Shown: positions 8,743 to 18,356, counted from the first letter of the stretch. The stretch is 64,000 bases of DNA from Candidatus Collinsella stercoripullorum (GCA_019117005.1 DXAO01000025.1:1-64000), one strand, 5' to 3'. Program-made: numbers and translations. Notes: generated by a model from the sequence alone, not told the origin.

Positions 8743-9639
8743 ATGGCTGATACCAAGCAAGCGACCGCGGGCACCGTCGCAGCCGAGGAGCTGCCGAAGG
8801 CCCAGAACCCCACGGTCCAGTTCATCAAGAAGTTCCTGCGCCGCAAGACGGCCGTCGCCGGTCTGGCGTTCATCATCTTCATCCTGATCCTCGCGGTGAT
8901 CGGTCCCTCCATCACCCCGTACGATCCGAACGCCTACGACTACAGCGCGATCCTGGCGAGCCCGTCGCCCACCCATATCTGGGGCACCGACGAGTTCGGC
9001 CGCGACGTGTTCAGCCGCATCATCGCCGGCACGCAGCTGTCGCTCGGCACGGCGCTCACCGCGTCGGTCCTGGGCACCGCCGGCGGCGTCGTGCTCGGCC
9101 TGATCGCGGGCTTCTTCGGCGGCATCATCGACTCGATCATCATGCGCATCTGCGACGTCATGTTCGCGTTTCCGTCGATCCTGCTCGCCATCGCCATCGT
9201 GGCCATCATCGGCCCGGGCATCACCAACATCATGATCGGCCTCGCGGTGTTCACGGTCCCCTCGTTCGCGCGCATCATCCGCGGCGCGGTCCTCGAGGTC
9301 CGCGGCGAGCTGTACGTCGAGGTCGCCCAGTCCATCGGCTGCAGCCCCGTGCGCACCATGTTCGTGCACATCTTCCCGGGCACCATGCAGGCGCTCATCG
9401 TCAACTTCACGATGAACGTGGGCGGCTCGATCCTGTCCGCCTCCTCCCTGTCGTTCCTCGGCTTCGGCGCGAGCGTGACGCAGGCCGAGTGGGGCGCGAT
9501 CCTGTCCCAGGGCCGCAACTACCTGGCGATCGCCCCGCACCTGGTCCTGTTCCCCGGCCTGGTGATCTTCCTGACGGTTCTCGCCTTCAACCTGTTCGGC
9601 GACGGCCTGCGCGACACGCTCGATCCCAAGCTGAACTAG
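8743..9639 (+). CDS. oppC: Oligopeptide ABC transporter permease, DppC/OppC type
   Basis: A 298-residue permease partner of OppB, with a ~35-residue cytoplasmic N-terminus before the first helix. The segment HIWGTDEFGRDVFSRII is the typical OppC periplasmic motif, and the coupling loop is at VEVAQSIGCSP. It ends NLFGDGLRDTLDPKLN, the standard family C-terminus. Nine bases after oppB, with a GGAGG ribosome site, so clearly in the same operon. Confidence 0.93.
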   Translation: MADTKQATAGTVAAEELPKAQNPTVQFIKKFLRRKTAVAGLAFIIFILILAVIGPSITPYDPNAYDYSAILASPSPTHIWGTDEFGRDVFSRIIAGTQLSLGTALTASVLGTAGGVVLGLIAGFFGGIIDSIIMRICDVMFAFPSILLAIAIVAIIGPGITNIMIGLAVFTVPSFARIIRGAVLEVRGELYVEVAQSIGCSPVRTMFVHIFPGTMQALIVNFTMNVGGSILSASSLSFLGFGASVTQAEWGAILSQGRNYLAIAPHLVLFPGLVIFLTVLAFNLFGDGLRDTLDPKLN

Positions 9640-9648
9640 GAGGTTTCC

Positions 9649-10638
9649 ATGGCTGAAAAACTGTTGGAGGTCAAGGACCTCAAGACGGAATTCAAGCGCG
9701 GGAAGAAGGAATGGATCACCGCCGTGAACGGCGTCTCCTTCGACGTCCACGCGGGTGAGATCGTCGGCCTGGTGGGCGAGTCGGGCTGCGGCAAGTCGGT
9801 GACCTCGCTGTCCGTGATGCGCCTGCACAACAAGCTGTCCACGCGCATCACCGGCGATATCGTGTTCGGCGGCAAGCATATCCTCGACCTCCCCGAGGCC
9901 GAGATGCAGTCCATCCGCGGCAACGAGATCTCGATGATCTTCCAGGAGCCCATGAGCGCGCTCGATCCCATCATGCGCATCGAGAACCAGCTCATCGAGG
10001 CGATCTCGCTGCACAACAAGGGCCTCTCCAAGGACGAGGTCCATCAGCGCTGCGTGTCCGCCCTGAAGCTCGTGGGTATCCCCGAGCCGGAGATGACGCT
10101 GCGCAACTACCCGCACGAGCTGTCGGGCGGCATGTGCCAGCGCGTCATGATCGCCATGGCCATGTCGTGCGAGCCCAAGCTGCTCATCGCCGACGAGCCG
10201 ACCACCGCGCTCGACGTCACCATCCAGGCGCAGATCCTCGCCCTCATGGAGGACATCCGCAACAAGCGCAACACCGGCATCCTCATGATCACGCACGACC
10301 TCGGCGTCGTGGCCGAGACCTGCAGCCGCGTCATCGTCATGTACGCCGGCAACATCGTCGAGGAGGCCCCGGTCAAGGAGCTGTTCGCCAACCCGCAGCA
10401 CCCCTACACCCAGGGTCTGATCGAGTCCGTGCCCAAGCTGGGCAGCCGCGTGCACCGTCTGCCCTCCATCCCCGGCTCCGTGCCCGACCTCGCGGCCATG
10501 CCCTCCGGCTGCCGCTTCGCGCCGCGCTGCAAGTACGCGCAGCCGTCGTGCTCCGAGAAGCTGCCCGACCTCGTCCAGGTGGGCGAGAACCATCGGTGCG
10601 CCTGCCCGTTCCACGCCAACGCTCGAAAGGGGGCCTAA
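9649..10638 (+). CDS. oppD: Oligopeptide ABC transporter ATP-binding protein, OppD type
   Basis: A 329-residue ATPase energising the importer. Walker A GESGCGKS is at residues 43-50, the signature LSGGMCQRV near 161, Walker [13 protein letters not shown] near 180, and a switch His in MITHDLG. The C-terminal oligopeptide extension with Cys residues ([12 protein letters not shown]) matches the OppD/DppD type. AGGAGG lies before the ATG, 9 bases after oppC. Confidence 0.94.
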   Translation: MAEKLLEVKDLKTEFKRGKKEWITAVNGVSFDVHAGEIVGLVGESGCGKSVTSLSVMRLHNKLSTRITGDIVFGGKHILDLPEAEMQSIRGNEISMIFQEPMSALDPIMRIENQLIEAISLHNKGLSKDEVHQRCVSALKLVGIPEPEMTLRNYPHELSGGMCQRVMIAMAMSCEPKLLIADEPTTALDVTIQAQILALMEDIRNKRNTGILMITHDLGVVAETCSRVIVMYAGNIVEEAPVKELFANPQHPYTQGLIESVPKLGSRVHRLPSIPGSVPDLAAMPSGCRFAPRCKYAQPSCSEKLPDLVQVGENHRCACPFHANARKGA

Positions 10639-10641
10639 GCT

Positions 10642-11631
10642 ATGGGAGCAACCGCTGCTGAGCCCCTGCTGTCCGTCAAGAACCTGTCCAAGCGCTTCCC
10701 CGTCGGCAAGACGTTCTTCGGCAAGCCCAACAAGTGGGTGCACGCCGTCAACAACGTGAGCTTCGACATCATGCCGGGCGAGACCTTCTCGCTCGTGGGT
10801 GAGTCGGGCTGCGGCAAGTCGACCACGAGCCGCCTCATCAACCGCCTGATCACCCCCGATGAGGGACAGATCATCTTCGACGGCCAGGACATCGCCAAGA
10901 TCTCCGCCAAGGAGATGCGCCCGCTGCGCTCCAAGATGCAGATGGTGTTCCAGGACCCCTACGGGTCGCTGAACCCCCGCATGAAGGTGCAGGACATCAT
11001 CGCCGAGCCGCTGCTCGTGCACACCAAGCTGAGCCCGGGCGAGCGCCTGAAGCGCGTCCACGAGCTGCTCGAGGTCGTCGGCCTGCCGGCCACCCACGGC
11101 GAGCGCTACCCGCACGAGTTCTCCGGCGGCCAGCGCCAGCGCATCGGCATCGCTCGCGCCCTGTCCGTGAACCCCAAGCTCATCATGGCCGACGAGCCCG
11201 TCTCCGCGCTCGACGTGTCCATCCAGGCCCAGGTGCTGAACCTGCTGCGCGACGTCCAGGAGCAGTACAACCTCACGTACCTGTTCATCTCCCACGACCT
11301 CGCCGTCGTCGAGATGATCTCGGACCGCATCGGCGTCATGTACCTCGGCACCATCATGGAGGTCGCGCCCAACGAGGAGCTCTACTCCAACCCGCAGCAC
11401 CCCTACACGCAGGCGCTGCTGTCGGCCGTGCCCATCCCCGATCCCACGATCGAGAAGAAGCACGTCCTCATCGAGGGCGACCTGCCGAGCCCCACGAACA
11501 TCCCGAGCGGCTGCCCGTTCCATACGCGCTGTCCGCACGCCACGGAGAAGTGCTCCGCGGAGGTGCCGCCGACCAAGGAGGTCAAGCCCGGCCACTTCGT
11601 GAACTGCCACTATCCCGGCCGCGAGCTGTAG
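10642..11631 (+). CDS. oppF: Oligopeptide ABC transporter ATP-binding protein, OppF type
   Basis: A 329-residue ATPase that pairs with OppD. Walker A GESGCGKS is at residues 53-60, the signature FSGGQRQRIGIARAL follows, then Walker B LIMADEPVSALD and FISHDLAVV. The C-terminus has the family's Cys pair in FHTRCPHATEKC. It starts 3 bases after the oppD stop, with AAAGGGGG as ribosome site. Last gene of the operon; a hairpin follows. Confidence 0.94.
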   Translation: MGATAAEPLLSVKNLSKRFPVGKTFFGKPNKWVHAVNNVSFDIMPGETFSLVGESGCGKSTTSRLINRLITPDEGQIIFDGQDIAKISAKEMRPLRSKMQMVFQDPYGSLNPRMKVQDIIAEPLLVHTKLSPGERLKRVHELLEVVGLPATHGERYPHEFSGGQRQRIGIARALSVNPKLIMADEPVSALDVSIQAQVLNLLRDVQEQYNLTYLFISHDLAVVEMISDRIGVMYLGTIMEVAPNEELYSNPQHPYTQALLSAVPIPDPTIEKKHVLIEGDLPSPTNIPSGCPFHTRCPHATEKCSAEVPPTKEVKPGHFVNCHYPGREL

Positions 11632-11664
11632 GCCGAGGGCATCCCGTCCATATCATGCGCTCAG

Positions 11665-11700
11665 GCGGCGCGCATCCCGTCCGGGGTGCGCGCCGCTTCT
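11665..11700 (+). terminator. Terminator of the opp operon
   Basis: GCGGCGCGCA at 11665-11674 pairs with TGCGCGCCGC at 11687-11696, followed by TTCT. Ten perfect GC-rich pairs between oppF and brnQ. Confidence 0.75.
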
Positions 11701-11761
11701 CGGTTCGGCGGGTGCGCCGTTGTGCGACAATCATCAGTCCCAGGGAAGATGGAGACGAAAG

Positions 11762-13081
11762 GTGCGCGTCGTGGATCAACGGCTTACGGTCAGGCAGTCG
11801 CTCGTGGTGGGCGTCACGCTGTTCTCGATGTTCTTCGGGGCGGGGAACCTCATCCTGCCGCCGCTCATCGGCTTGCAGGCGGGTGCCGAGGCGGTTCCGG
11901 CGACCCTCGGCTTCCTCGTCGCGGGGATCGGCCTTCCGGTGCTCGGCATCGTGGCGGTGGCGCTCGCCGGCACGGCGCGCGAGCTCGCCGGGCGCGTGCA
12001 CCCGGCGTTCGCCCGCGGCTTCGTCGCGGCCGTCTACCTCGCCATCGGGCCGTGCCTGGCCATCCCGCGCACCTCGTCCACCGCGTTCGAGATGCTCCAG
12101 CCGCTGCTGCCCGCCGACATGCCGGTCGATGCGGCGCGCCTCGCGTTCTCGGTCGCCTTCTTCGCGGCGGCCTACCTGCTCGCGATGCACCCGGGGCGCC
12201 TCACGCGCCTGCTGGGCCGCCTGACGGGTCCGGCGCTCATCCTCCTGATCGTCGCGGTGACCGCCGCGGCGCTGGCCGCCCCGCTGCCGGACCCCGCGCC
12301 GGCCGCGAAGGCGTACCGGGCCGTCCCGGCCGTCCAGGGGTTCCTGGACGGCTACCAGACCATGGACCTGCTCGCATCGCTCACCTTCGGGATCGTGATC
12401 GCCACGAACATCCGCGAGATGGGCGTGACCGAGCCGCGCCCCCTCATGCGCGCCATCTCCCGCGCCGGGGTGGTCGCGGGCGCGCTCATGGCGCTCATCT
12501 ACTGCGGCCTGTCGTATGTCGGCGCGGGCATGGCGGTCGAGGTCCCCGGCGCCACCAACGGCGCGACCGTGCTCACGGCGTCGGCGACGGCGCATTTCGG
12601 CGCCGCCGGGACCGTGGTGGTCGCCGCGATCTTCCTGCTCGCCTGCCTGAACGTGTGCATCGGCCTCATCAGCTGCTGCGGGACCTACTTCTCCGAGGAG
12701 CTGCCGAAGGTGAGCTACCGCGTCTGCGCCCTCGTGTTCGCCGTCTTCTCGTGCGCGGTCTCGAACTTCGGGCTCGATGCGATCCTCGCCTTCTCCGTCC
12801 CGCTGCTGGGCGCGCTGTACCCGGTCGCCATCGTGCTCGTGGTCATGGGCATGCTGCACGGTCCGTGCGACCGCGTCCCGCTCGTGTGGCCCTGCACGGT
12901 GGGAGTTGTCGCGGTGGTCAGCGTGGCCGACGCGCTGCGCGACGCCCTGGCGCCGGCGGCGTGGCTGCCGATCGACGCGCTACCGCTGGCCGGGCTGGGG
13001 CTCGCCTGGGTGGCGCCCGCGGTGCTCGCCGCCCTCGCGGGCGCCCTGCTCTCGCGCGCCCGCCGCGTGCCCGCCGCGTAG
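11762..13081 (+). CDS. brnQ: Branched-chain amino acid:cation symporter, BrnQ/LIVCS family
   Basis: A 439-residue polytopic carrier (about 12 helices) expected to import Leu, Ile and Val with Na+ or H+. The N-terminal MFFGAGNLILPP segment is characteristic of BrnQ. I chose the GTG at 11762 because GGAG lies 7 bases upstream; the open frame reaches back to a TTG at 11720, and a second GTG at 11771 is possible. It is a single gene directly after the peptide importer, consistent with amino-acid uptake. Confidence 0.88.
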   Translation: MRVVDQRLTVRQSLVVGVTLFSMFFGAGNLILPPLIGLQAGAEAVPATLGFLVAGIGLPVLGIVAVALAGTARELAGRVHPAFARGFVAAVYLAIGPCLAIPRTSSTAFEMLQPLLPADMPVDAARLAFSVAFFAAAYLLAMHPGRLTRLLGRLTGPALILLIVAVTAAALAAPLPDPAPAAKAYRAVPAVQGFLDGYQTMDLLASLTFGIVIATNIREMGVTEPRPLMRAISRAGVVAGALMALIYCGLSYVGAGMAVEVPGATNGATVLTASATAHFGAAGTVVVAAIFLLACLNVCIGLISCCGTYFSEELPKVSYRVCALVFAVFSCAVSNFGLDAILAFSVPLLGALYPVAIVLVVMGMLHGPCDRVPLVWPCTVGVVAVVSVADALRDALAPAAWLPIDALPLAGLGLAWVAPAVLAALAGALLSRARRVPAA

Positions 13082-13187
13082 GGTCCGCCTCCCGCGCAGG
13101 GCGTCCCGCGGCCATCGGCCGCGGTGGGGGCGCGCCGGGCCGCATGTTCCGCCCCATGCGCGCCCTTCCGCAGCCGCGCCCCGCGGG

Positions 13188-13215
13188 GCGCCTCGCATTT
13201 CTCCATGCGAGGCGC
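13188..13215 (+). terminator. Hairpin downstream of brnQ
   Basis: GCGCCTCGCAT at 13188-13198 pairs perfectly with 13205-13215 around a TTCTCC loop. It lies between brnQ and the next gene and probably terminates brnQ transcription. Confidence 0.55.
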
Positions 13216-13336
13216 ATGCGCTGCCACCGATTTACCCCTCGCGGGCCCGCGCCGCGCACCGTCGTCTCCTCGGCGGTGGATAATGGTGCGTGCGGCGCGG
13301 CGGGTGACGCCGGCCATCGCGGGGAGGGGAGCGTGC

Positions 13337-15301
13337 ATGATCGAGGACTACCGCAAGGCGAGGAAGATCGGCGCCAAGCAGGTTCAGGAAGATGTCTCCG
13401 CCGGGCGCTACCCGTACCCGGTCGCGCTCTCCGACATCCTGAAGGACGGGGGGTACCAGGGCGAGGTCCCGCTCGGCGTCATGGACATCGACATGGGGCT
13501 CATCGCGGGGACCCGTACCCGCGGCCGGCAGAACTCCTTCTCGCGCGGGTTCATGCCCCTGCTCGAGGAGGGGTCGGAGTTCGCCGCCAAGTGGAGCGCG
13601 CTCGCGGACTCCCAGCGCGACGAAGGGATCCGCGAGCCCATCATCGTCTACGAGTACCTGCAGCGCTTCTACGTGCAGGAGGGCAACAAGCGGGTCTCGG
13701 TGGCGCGGTTCGTGGGCATGCCGACCATCGCGGCGAACGTCACGCGCGTGCTCCCCATGCCGGCCGACACCAAGGAGATGCGCGTGTACCGCGAGTTCCT
13801 CCGGTTCTTCGCCGTCTGCCCCGTCTACGGCATCGTGTTCAGCGAGGAGGGGTCCTACGAGCGGCTGGCGGCGTTCGCCGGATTCGACCTCGAGACGCCG
13901 TGGCCCGAGGACGCGGTGCGCTCACTGCGCTCCGCCTACGGGAGCTTCGCCGAGGCGTTCGGGCGGCGCGACGGGGGCTCGCTCGGCATCGCCGCGGGGG
14001 ACGCCTTCCTGACCTACCTCAAGCTCTACGGCTACGAGCTCGCCGTCTGCGGCTCTCCGACGGAGATCTCCGAGCGGCTCTCGCGGATCTGGGGCGAGCT
14101 GCGCGTGGCCGCCAGCCGCGAGCCGATCGCGTATCTCGAGACGCCCGGCGCCCCGTCCCGCGCCAAGCTCATCCCGGACCTCAAGGGCCTGGCCAAGAAG
14201 GTGCTGCCCGTCACCAAGCCCCTGAGGATCGCCTTCGTGTACGAGCGGGGCCCCGCGACGTCGGGCTGGGCGGCGGCCCACGAGCGCGGCCGGCGCGACC
14301 TCGAGGAGCTCTGCGGGGAGACGGTGGAGACCCGCGCCTTCTACGACCGCCGCTCCGACGAGGCCTTCGACCGCGCCGTCGAGGAGGCGGTCGCGGGGGG
14401 CGACGACCTCGTTGTCACCAACGTGCCCACGCAGATGCGCCAGGCGCTGCGCGCCGCGCTCGCCCATCCCGGGCTCAAGGTCATGAACTGCTCGGTGAGC
14501 CTCTCGCACAGCGCGGTCAGGACCTTCGCCACCAAGACCTACGAGGTCAAGTTCCTGCTGGGGGTGCTGGCGGCGAGCCTTTCGGACAACCACCGCGTGG
14601 GGTACGTGGCCGACTCGCCGGTCTTCGGGACGGTGGCGGGCATCAACGCCTTCGCCATCGGCGCGCAGACGGTCGACCCCCACGCGACGGTCTACCTCAA
14701 GTGGTACGCCTCGAAGGATTACGATTGGCGGCGCGAGCTCGCCGACAGCGAGGTGCGGATCGTCTGCGCGCGCGACGTCCCCGACCCCGCCGACCCCTCC
14801 CAGCCGTGGGGGCTCTACCTCGTCGAGCACGACGGGACCCATGTGCACCTCGCCGAGCCGGTGTGGGAGTGGGGACGGTTCTACCAGCGCATCGTCCAGT
14901 CGATCCGCGACGACTCGTGGCGCCGCGAGGGCGACGAGCTGCGCGGGAGGGCCCTCAACTACTGGTGGGGCCTCACGTCGGGGGTGATGGACGTCCGCGT
15001 GGACGCGGCGGTGCCCGCGCGCCAGCGGGCGCTGGTGGAGCTGTTCCGGCAGGGCCTGCTGGGCGGGCAGCTGCATCCCTTCTCCGGGGAGCTCAAGAGC
15101 CAGCGGGGGCTCGTCCAACCCGAGGGGTCGGGGCGCCTCGCGAGCGATGCCATCGCGCGGATGGCGTGGCTGAACGAGAACGTCGTGGGGCGCCTGCCGG
15201 TGGAGCGGGAGCTTTCCGAGCGCGCGCTCGACGAGGTGACGGTGAGCGGCGTCATCCCGCTCGACCCGACGGCGGCCGCCCGGCGCGAGGCCAAGCGATG
15301 A
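13337..15301 (+). CDS. Cytoplasmic BMP (PnrA-like) domain protein with N-terminal ParB/sulfiredoxin-like domain
   Basis: A 654-residue protein with no signal peptide or membrane segment. Residues about 95-140 (PIIVYEYLQRFYVQEGNKRV) resemble the ParB/Srx N-terminal fold; a unique middle region follows; residues about 294-560 resemble BMP-family nucleoside-binding receptors (KTYEVKFLLGVLAAS, then HRVGYVADSPVFGTVAGINAF). BMP domains are usually secreted lipoprotein receptors, so a cytoplasmic one suggests ligand sensing. The start is the ATG at 13337, after GGGAGGGGA; the open frame upstream lacks similarity. Its stop overlaps the start of the metallophosphoesterase gene (ATGA), so the two are translationally coupled. 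Function unknown; a nucleoside or nucleotide ligand is inferred from the fold only. Confidence 0.75.
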   Translation: MIEDYRKARKIGAKQVQEDVSAGRYPYPVALSDILKDGGYQGEVPLGVMDIDMGLIAGTRTRGRQNSFSRGFMPLLEEGSEFAAKWSALADSQRDEGIREPIIVYEYLQRFYVQEGNKRVSVARFVGMPTIAANVTRVLPMPADTKEMRVYREFLRFFAVCPVYGIVFSEEGSYERLAAFAGFDLETPWPEDAVRSLRSAYGSFAEAFGRRDGGSLGIAAGDAFLTYLKLYGYELAVCGSPTEISERLSRIWGELRVAASREPIAYLETPGAPSRAKLIPDLKGLAKKVLPVTKPLRIAFVYERGPATSGWAAAHERGRRDLEELCGETVETRAFYDRRSDEAFDRAVEEAVAGGDDLVVTNVPTQMRQALRAALAHPGLKVMNCSVSLSHSAVRTFATKTYEVKFLLGVLAASLSDNHRVGYVADSPVFGTVAGINAFAIGAQTVDPHATVYLKWYASKDYDWRRELADSEVRIVCARDVPDPADPSQPWGLYLVEHDGTHVHLAEPVWEWGRFYQRIVQSIRDDSWRREGDELRGRALNYWWGLTSGVMDVRVDAAVPARQRALVELFRQGLLGGQLHPFSGELKSQRGLVQPEGSGRLASDAIARMAWLNENVVGRLPVERELSERALDEVTVSGVIPLDPTAAARREAKR

Positions 15302-15939
15302 GGATCCTCGCCGTCTCGGACGAGGAGGAGCCGTGGCTCACGAGCCGCTCGTGCCGTGAGCGGCTGGGCGACATCGACCTGGTCGTGTCGTGCGGGGACC
15401 TGCCGGCGCGCTATCTCGAGCATATCGAGACGCTGCTCAACGTCCCGCTCGCGTATGTGTGGGGGAACCACGATGCGGGCTACCTGGAGCATCCGCCGCA
15501 GGGATGCGTCTCCATCGAGGGGCGGCTCTGCGATTTCCGCGGCCTGCGCATCATGGGCCTCGGGGGATCCATGCGGTACAGCGACCGCAGCTTCGGGTTC
15601 ACCGAGCAGCAGATGCGCCTGAGGATCGGCAAGCTGGCCCTGCTCGCGCGGGCGACGGGCGGCTTGGACCTGCTGGTGACGCATGCGCCCGCCCGGGGGT
15701 ACGGGGACCTGGAGGACCTGCCGCATCGGGGGTTCGAGTCGTTCTCGTACTACGTGGACAAGCTGAGGCCGCTCTACATGCTCCACGGCCACGTGCACCT
15801 GAACTACGGCCGCATCGCCCGCGCGAGGACCCATCCCTGCGGGACGCGCATCGTCAACGCGTTCGGATCGCAGGTCATCGAGATCCCCGACGGCGACCTG
15901 CGCGAGCGCGAGCCCTTCCTGGTGCCGAGCATCGGGTGA
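15298..15939 (+). CDS. Calcineurin-like metallophosphoesterase
   Basis: A 213-residue phosphoesterase with the family's metal-binding blocks: VVSCGDLPARYLE (GD at 33-34), VWGNHDAG (GNHD at 56-59), LLVTHAPARG, and MLHGHVHLNYG. The first block reads AVSDEEEP rather than the usual DxH, a variant seen in some subfamilies. Probably cytosolic, hydrolysing a phosphodiester or phosphomonoester. The ATG overlaps the stop of the ParB/BMP protein by four bases, so they are made together and probably work together. Substrate unknown. Confidence 0.85.
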   Translation: MRILAVSDEEEPWLTSRSCRERLGDIDLVVSCGDLPARYLEHIETLLNVPLAYVWGNHDAGYLEHPPQGCVSIEGRLCDFRGLRIMGLGGSMRYSDRSFGFTEQQMRLRIGKLALLARATGGLDLLVTHAPARGYGDLEDLPHRGFESFSYYVDKLRPLYMLHGHVHLNYGRIARARTHPCGTRIVNAFGSQVIEIPDGDLREREPFLVPSIG

Positions 15940-15964
15940 GGCCGCCGGCCGCGCCGGGATGCGG

Positions 15965-16750
15965 TCAGGCGCAGATGAGCCCCGTGTCGCGCCCCACCTC
16001 GGCGCGCCGCTCAGCCTCGAGCCCGTCGTCGCAGATGAGGGCCGTCAGGTCGCGGAGCCGGTAGAAGGCGTAGAAGTCGCGGCGGCCCGCCTTGCTCGCG
16101 TCGGCGACGGCGTAGCGCTCCCGCGCGCGGTCGAAGGCGAGGCGCTGCAGGCGGCCCTCGTCGATGTCGGAGGTGAACAGCGAGCCTCCCGCCACCCCGT
16201 TGGTGCCGATGAAGGCGCGGTCGATGCCGAGCGATGAGACGGCGTCCTCCGCCATGCCGCCGACGAAGCAGCCGGTGCGCTCGCGGAACAGCCCTCCCAC
16301 GAGGTAGAGCTCGCGGGAACGGTCCCCCTCGAGCAGCTTGAAGACGGCGAGGCTGTTGGTGATCACGCGCAGGCGCCCGGCGGGGAGATGGGGGACCATC
16401 TGCTCGACGGTGGTCCCGGCCCCGAGGAAGACGGACTCGCCCTCGCGGATGAGCTGCGCGGCGCACGCGGCGACGCGGGCCTTCTGCTGCATATGCAGGT
16501 GACGCTTCTCCAGATGCGAGTACTCGTGCATGACGGGGATACCGCTCGTCGTGAACGAGGCCGCCAGGCCGCTCGGGAGGCGCGCCCCGCCGTAGACCCG
16601 CTCGACCATCTTGCGCTCGGAGAGCTCCTCCAGGTCGCGGCGGATCGTCATCTCGGAGACGTCCAGCGCGCGGGCGATGTCGCCCACCGATTCGGTGCCG
16701 TTCTCGGCGAGGCGCCGGACGATCTGCTCCTGTCGCTGTGCCTTGAGCAT
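15965..16750 (-). CDS. DeoR-family transcriptional regulator (probable galactose regulator)
   Basis: A 261-residue DNA-binding repressor: N-terminal DeoR winged helix (RQEQIVRRLAENGTESVGDI, then VSEMTIRRDLEEL) and a C-terminal sugar-phosphate-sensing domain (FLGAGTTVEQM, VITNSLAVF, GTNGVAGG). The start at 16750 is fixed by a strong GGAGGTGGGAG; an open upstream extension is discarded. It is divergent from galK-galT, and the gap holds a candidate operator, so it probably controls that operon and itself. Effector inferred, perhaps a galactose-pathway phosphosugar or tagatose-6-phosphate. Confidence 0.88.
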   Translation of the reverse strand: MLKAQRQEQIVRRLAENGTESVGDIARALDVSEMTIRRDLEELSERKMVERVYGGARLPSGLAASFTTSGIPVMHEYSHLEKRHLHMQQKARVAACAAQLIREGESVFLGAGTTVEQMVPHLPAGRLRVITNSLAVFKLLEGDRSRELYLVGGLFRERTGCFVGGMAEDAVSSLGIDRAFIGTNGVAGGSLFTSDIDEGRLQRLAFDRARERYAVADASKAGRRDFYAFYRLRDLTALICDDGLEAERRAEVGRDTGLICA

Positions 16751-17171
16751 CTCCCACCTCCTTGAACGTATTTCAACATGTTCGCACACATCCGAACGCC
16801 TCACAGCCGAACGGTCGGTTTGCGGCGGCGAGCGGCGCGCGTACACGCCCTCTGCACGGATGAACATGCGACGCGGTGCCGGATGTTCGGGCACAGACCC
16901 CGGCGACGGAAGGGAGAATTTGACAAATAGCAGGTAGAAGGCATGGAAATAAAAACCGGCCCACCGGGGGCGCCCGCGGGGCCCGCAGAGTTCGGACGCT
17001 TGCCGAGCCGCCCGCCGCCGCGCCGCCCGCGCGTGCTACAGTCTTGCCAAGGCAATCACAAACTCTCACATATCCGAACACCGGAGGGGGTTTGACGGCG
17101 CGCAGGGGGCATGCCGCGCGCCGGGGGAGCATCGGGTGCGCATCCGGCACCCGATCGAGAGGGGGAGTACC
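16751..17171. promoter_or_regulatory. Divergent regulatory region between deoR-type gene and galK
   Basis: A 421-base gap without a gene. GTTCG (16780-16784) and CGAAC (16793-16797) form an inverted repeat inside ATGTTCGCACACATCCGAAC. A near copy of its right half, CACATATCCGAAC, lies at 17067-17079 just upstream of galK, and another ATGTTCG is at 16883. TGCTACAGT (17034-17042) is a plausible extended -10 for galK. The repeated half-site beside a DeoR gene suggests an operator. TTGACA at 16920-16925 has no good -10. Confidence 0.5.
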
Positions 17172-18356
17172 ATGAGTACCTTCGACACCGAACTCGTCGA
17201 TCGCTTCGAGGCGCTCTACGGAGGCGGGCGCGCTCTCGCGCACGTCCACGCGCCCGCGCGCAGCGAGATCGCCGGCAACCACACCGACCACGAGGGCGGC
17301 CATGTGGTCGCGGGCGCCCTGGACGTCTCCATCGAGGGCGTGGCGGCGCTCAACGGGACCTCGACCGTGCGGGTGGCCAGCGACGGCTACGAGCCCTTCG
17401 AGCTCGACCTGACCGATCTGGAGCCCCGCGTGGCCGAGCAGGTGAGCACCGCGGGCCTCGTCCGCGGCATGGCCCACGAGCTCCAGCTGACCGGGCGCAC
17501 CCCCCAGGGATTCGACCTGGTGATGACGAGCGATATCCCCGGGGGCTCCGGCCTGTCCTCGTCCGCCGCGCTCGAGCTGGCGGTCGGCCGCGTGATGGAG
17601 ACCCTGTGGGAGGGCGACCCCGTGACGCCCACGGCCATGGCGCAGGCGGCGCAGCGCGCCGAGAACGTCTACTTCGGCAAGCCCTGCGGCCTCATGGACC
17701 AGCTGTCCGAGGCCCTCGGCGGCATCGCGCACATCGACTTCGCCGACCCCGCGAACCCGGTCTCCGAGAAGCTCGACTTCGACTTCGCCGACAAGGGCTA
17801 CGCGCTGTGCCTGGCCTACATGGGCACCGACCACTCCGTGTCCACGGCCGACTACGCCGCCGTCCCCGGCGAGATGCAGTCGGTCGCCGCCGAGTTCGGC
17901 TGCACGCGCCTGTGCGAGGTCCCCATCGAGGACTTCGACGGCCACGTGAACGAGCTGCGCGCCAAGCTGGGCGACCGCGCGGTGCTGCGCGCCCTGCACT
18001 ACTACATCGAGAACCGCCTTGTCGTCGAGCGCTGGGACGCCCTGTGCGCGGGCGACATCGACACCTTCCTCGACCTCACCCGCCGCTCCGGGGCGAGTTC
18101 GGGCATGTACCTGCAGAACGTCGCCAACGGCGGCACCGACCAGCCGGCCATGGTGGCCCTGGCGCTGGCGGAGCGCCTGCTGGGCGACGAGGGCGCCGTG
18201 CGCATCCACGGCGGCGGCTTCGGCGGGTCCATCCAGGCCTTCGTGCCGCTCGACCGCGTCGACTCCTTCATCGCCGGCATGGACGGCTGGCTGGGCGAGG
18301 GCAGCTGCCGCAGCTACCGCATCAGCAACGAGGGGGCGTACGCGCAATGGCTGTAG
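17172..18356 (+). CDS. galK: Galactokinase
   Basis: A 394-residue GHMP kinase converting galactose to galactose-1-phosphate in the Leloir pathway. The galactokinase signature appears as RSEIAGNHTDHEGG (about residues 30-43), and the ATP-binding GHMP motif PGGSGLSSSAA is at 123-133. A C-terminal GHMP motif (RIHGGGFGGSIQAF) is also present. Start chosen at ATG 17172 after GGGGGAG; an in-frame ATG upstream at 17136 lacks a ribosome site. The stop overlaps the galT start by 10 bases, so the pair is an operon. Confidence 0.94.
   Translation: MSTFDTELVDRFEALYGGGRALAHVHAPARSEIAGNHTDHEGGHVVAGALDVSIEGVAALNGTSTVRVASDGYEPFELDLTDLEPRVAEQVSTAGLVRGMAHELQLTGRTPQGFDLVMTSDIPGGSGLSSSAALELAVGRVMETLWEGDPVTPTAMAQAAQRAENVYFGKPCGLMDQLSEALGGIAHIDFADPANPVSEKLDFDFADKGYALCLAYMGTDHSVSTADYAAVPGEMQSVAAEFGCTRLCEVPIEDFDGHVNELRAKLGDRAVLRALHYYIENRLVVERWDALCAGDIDTFLDLTRRSGASSGMYLQNVANGGTDQPAMVALALAERLLGDEGAVRIHGGGFGGSIQAFVPLDRVDSFIAGMDGWLGEGSCRSYRISNEGAYAQWL

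Noticed and set aside
7858-11610. Very long leftward frame antisense to the opp operon
   Set aside because: Mirror of five well-identified genes; composition typical of antisense high-GC frames.
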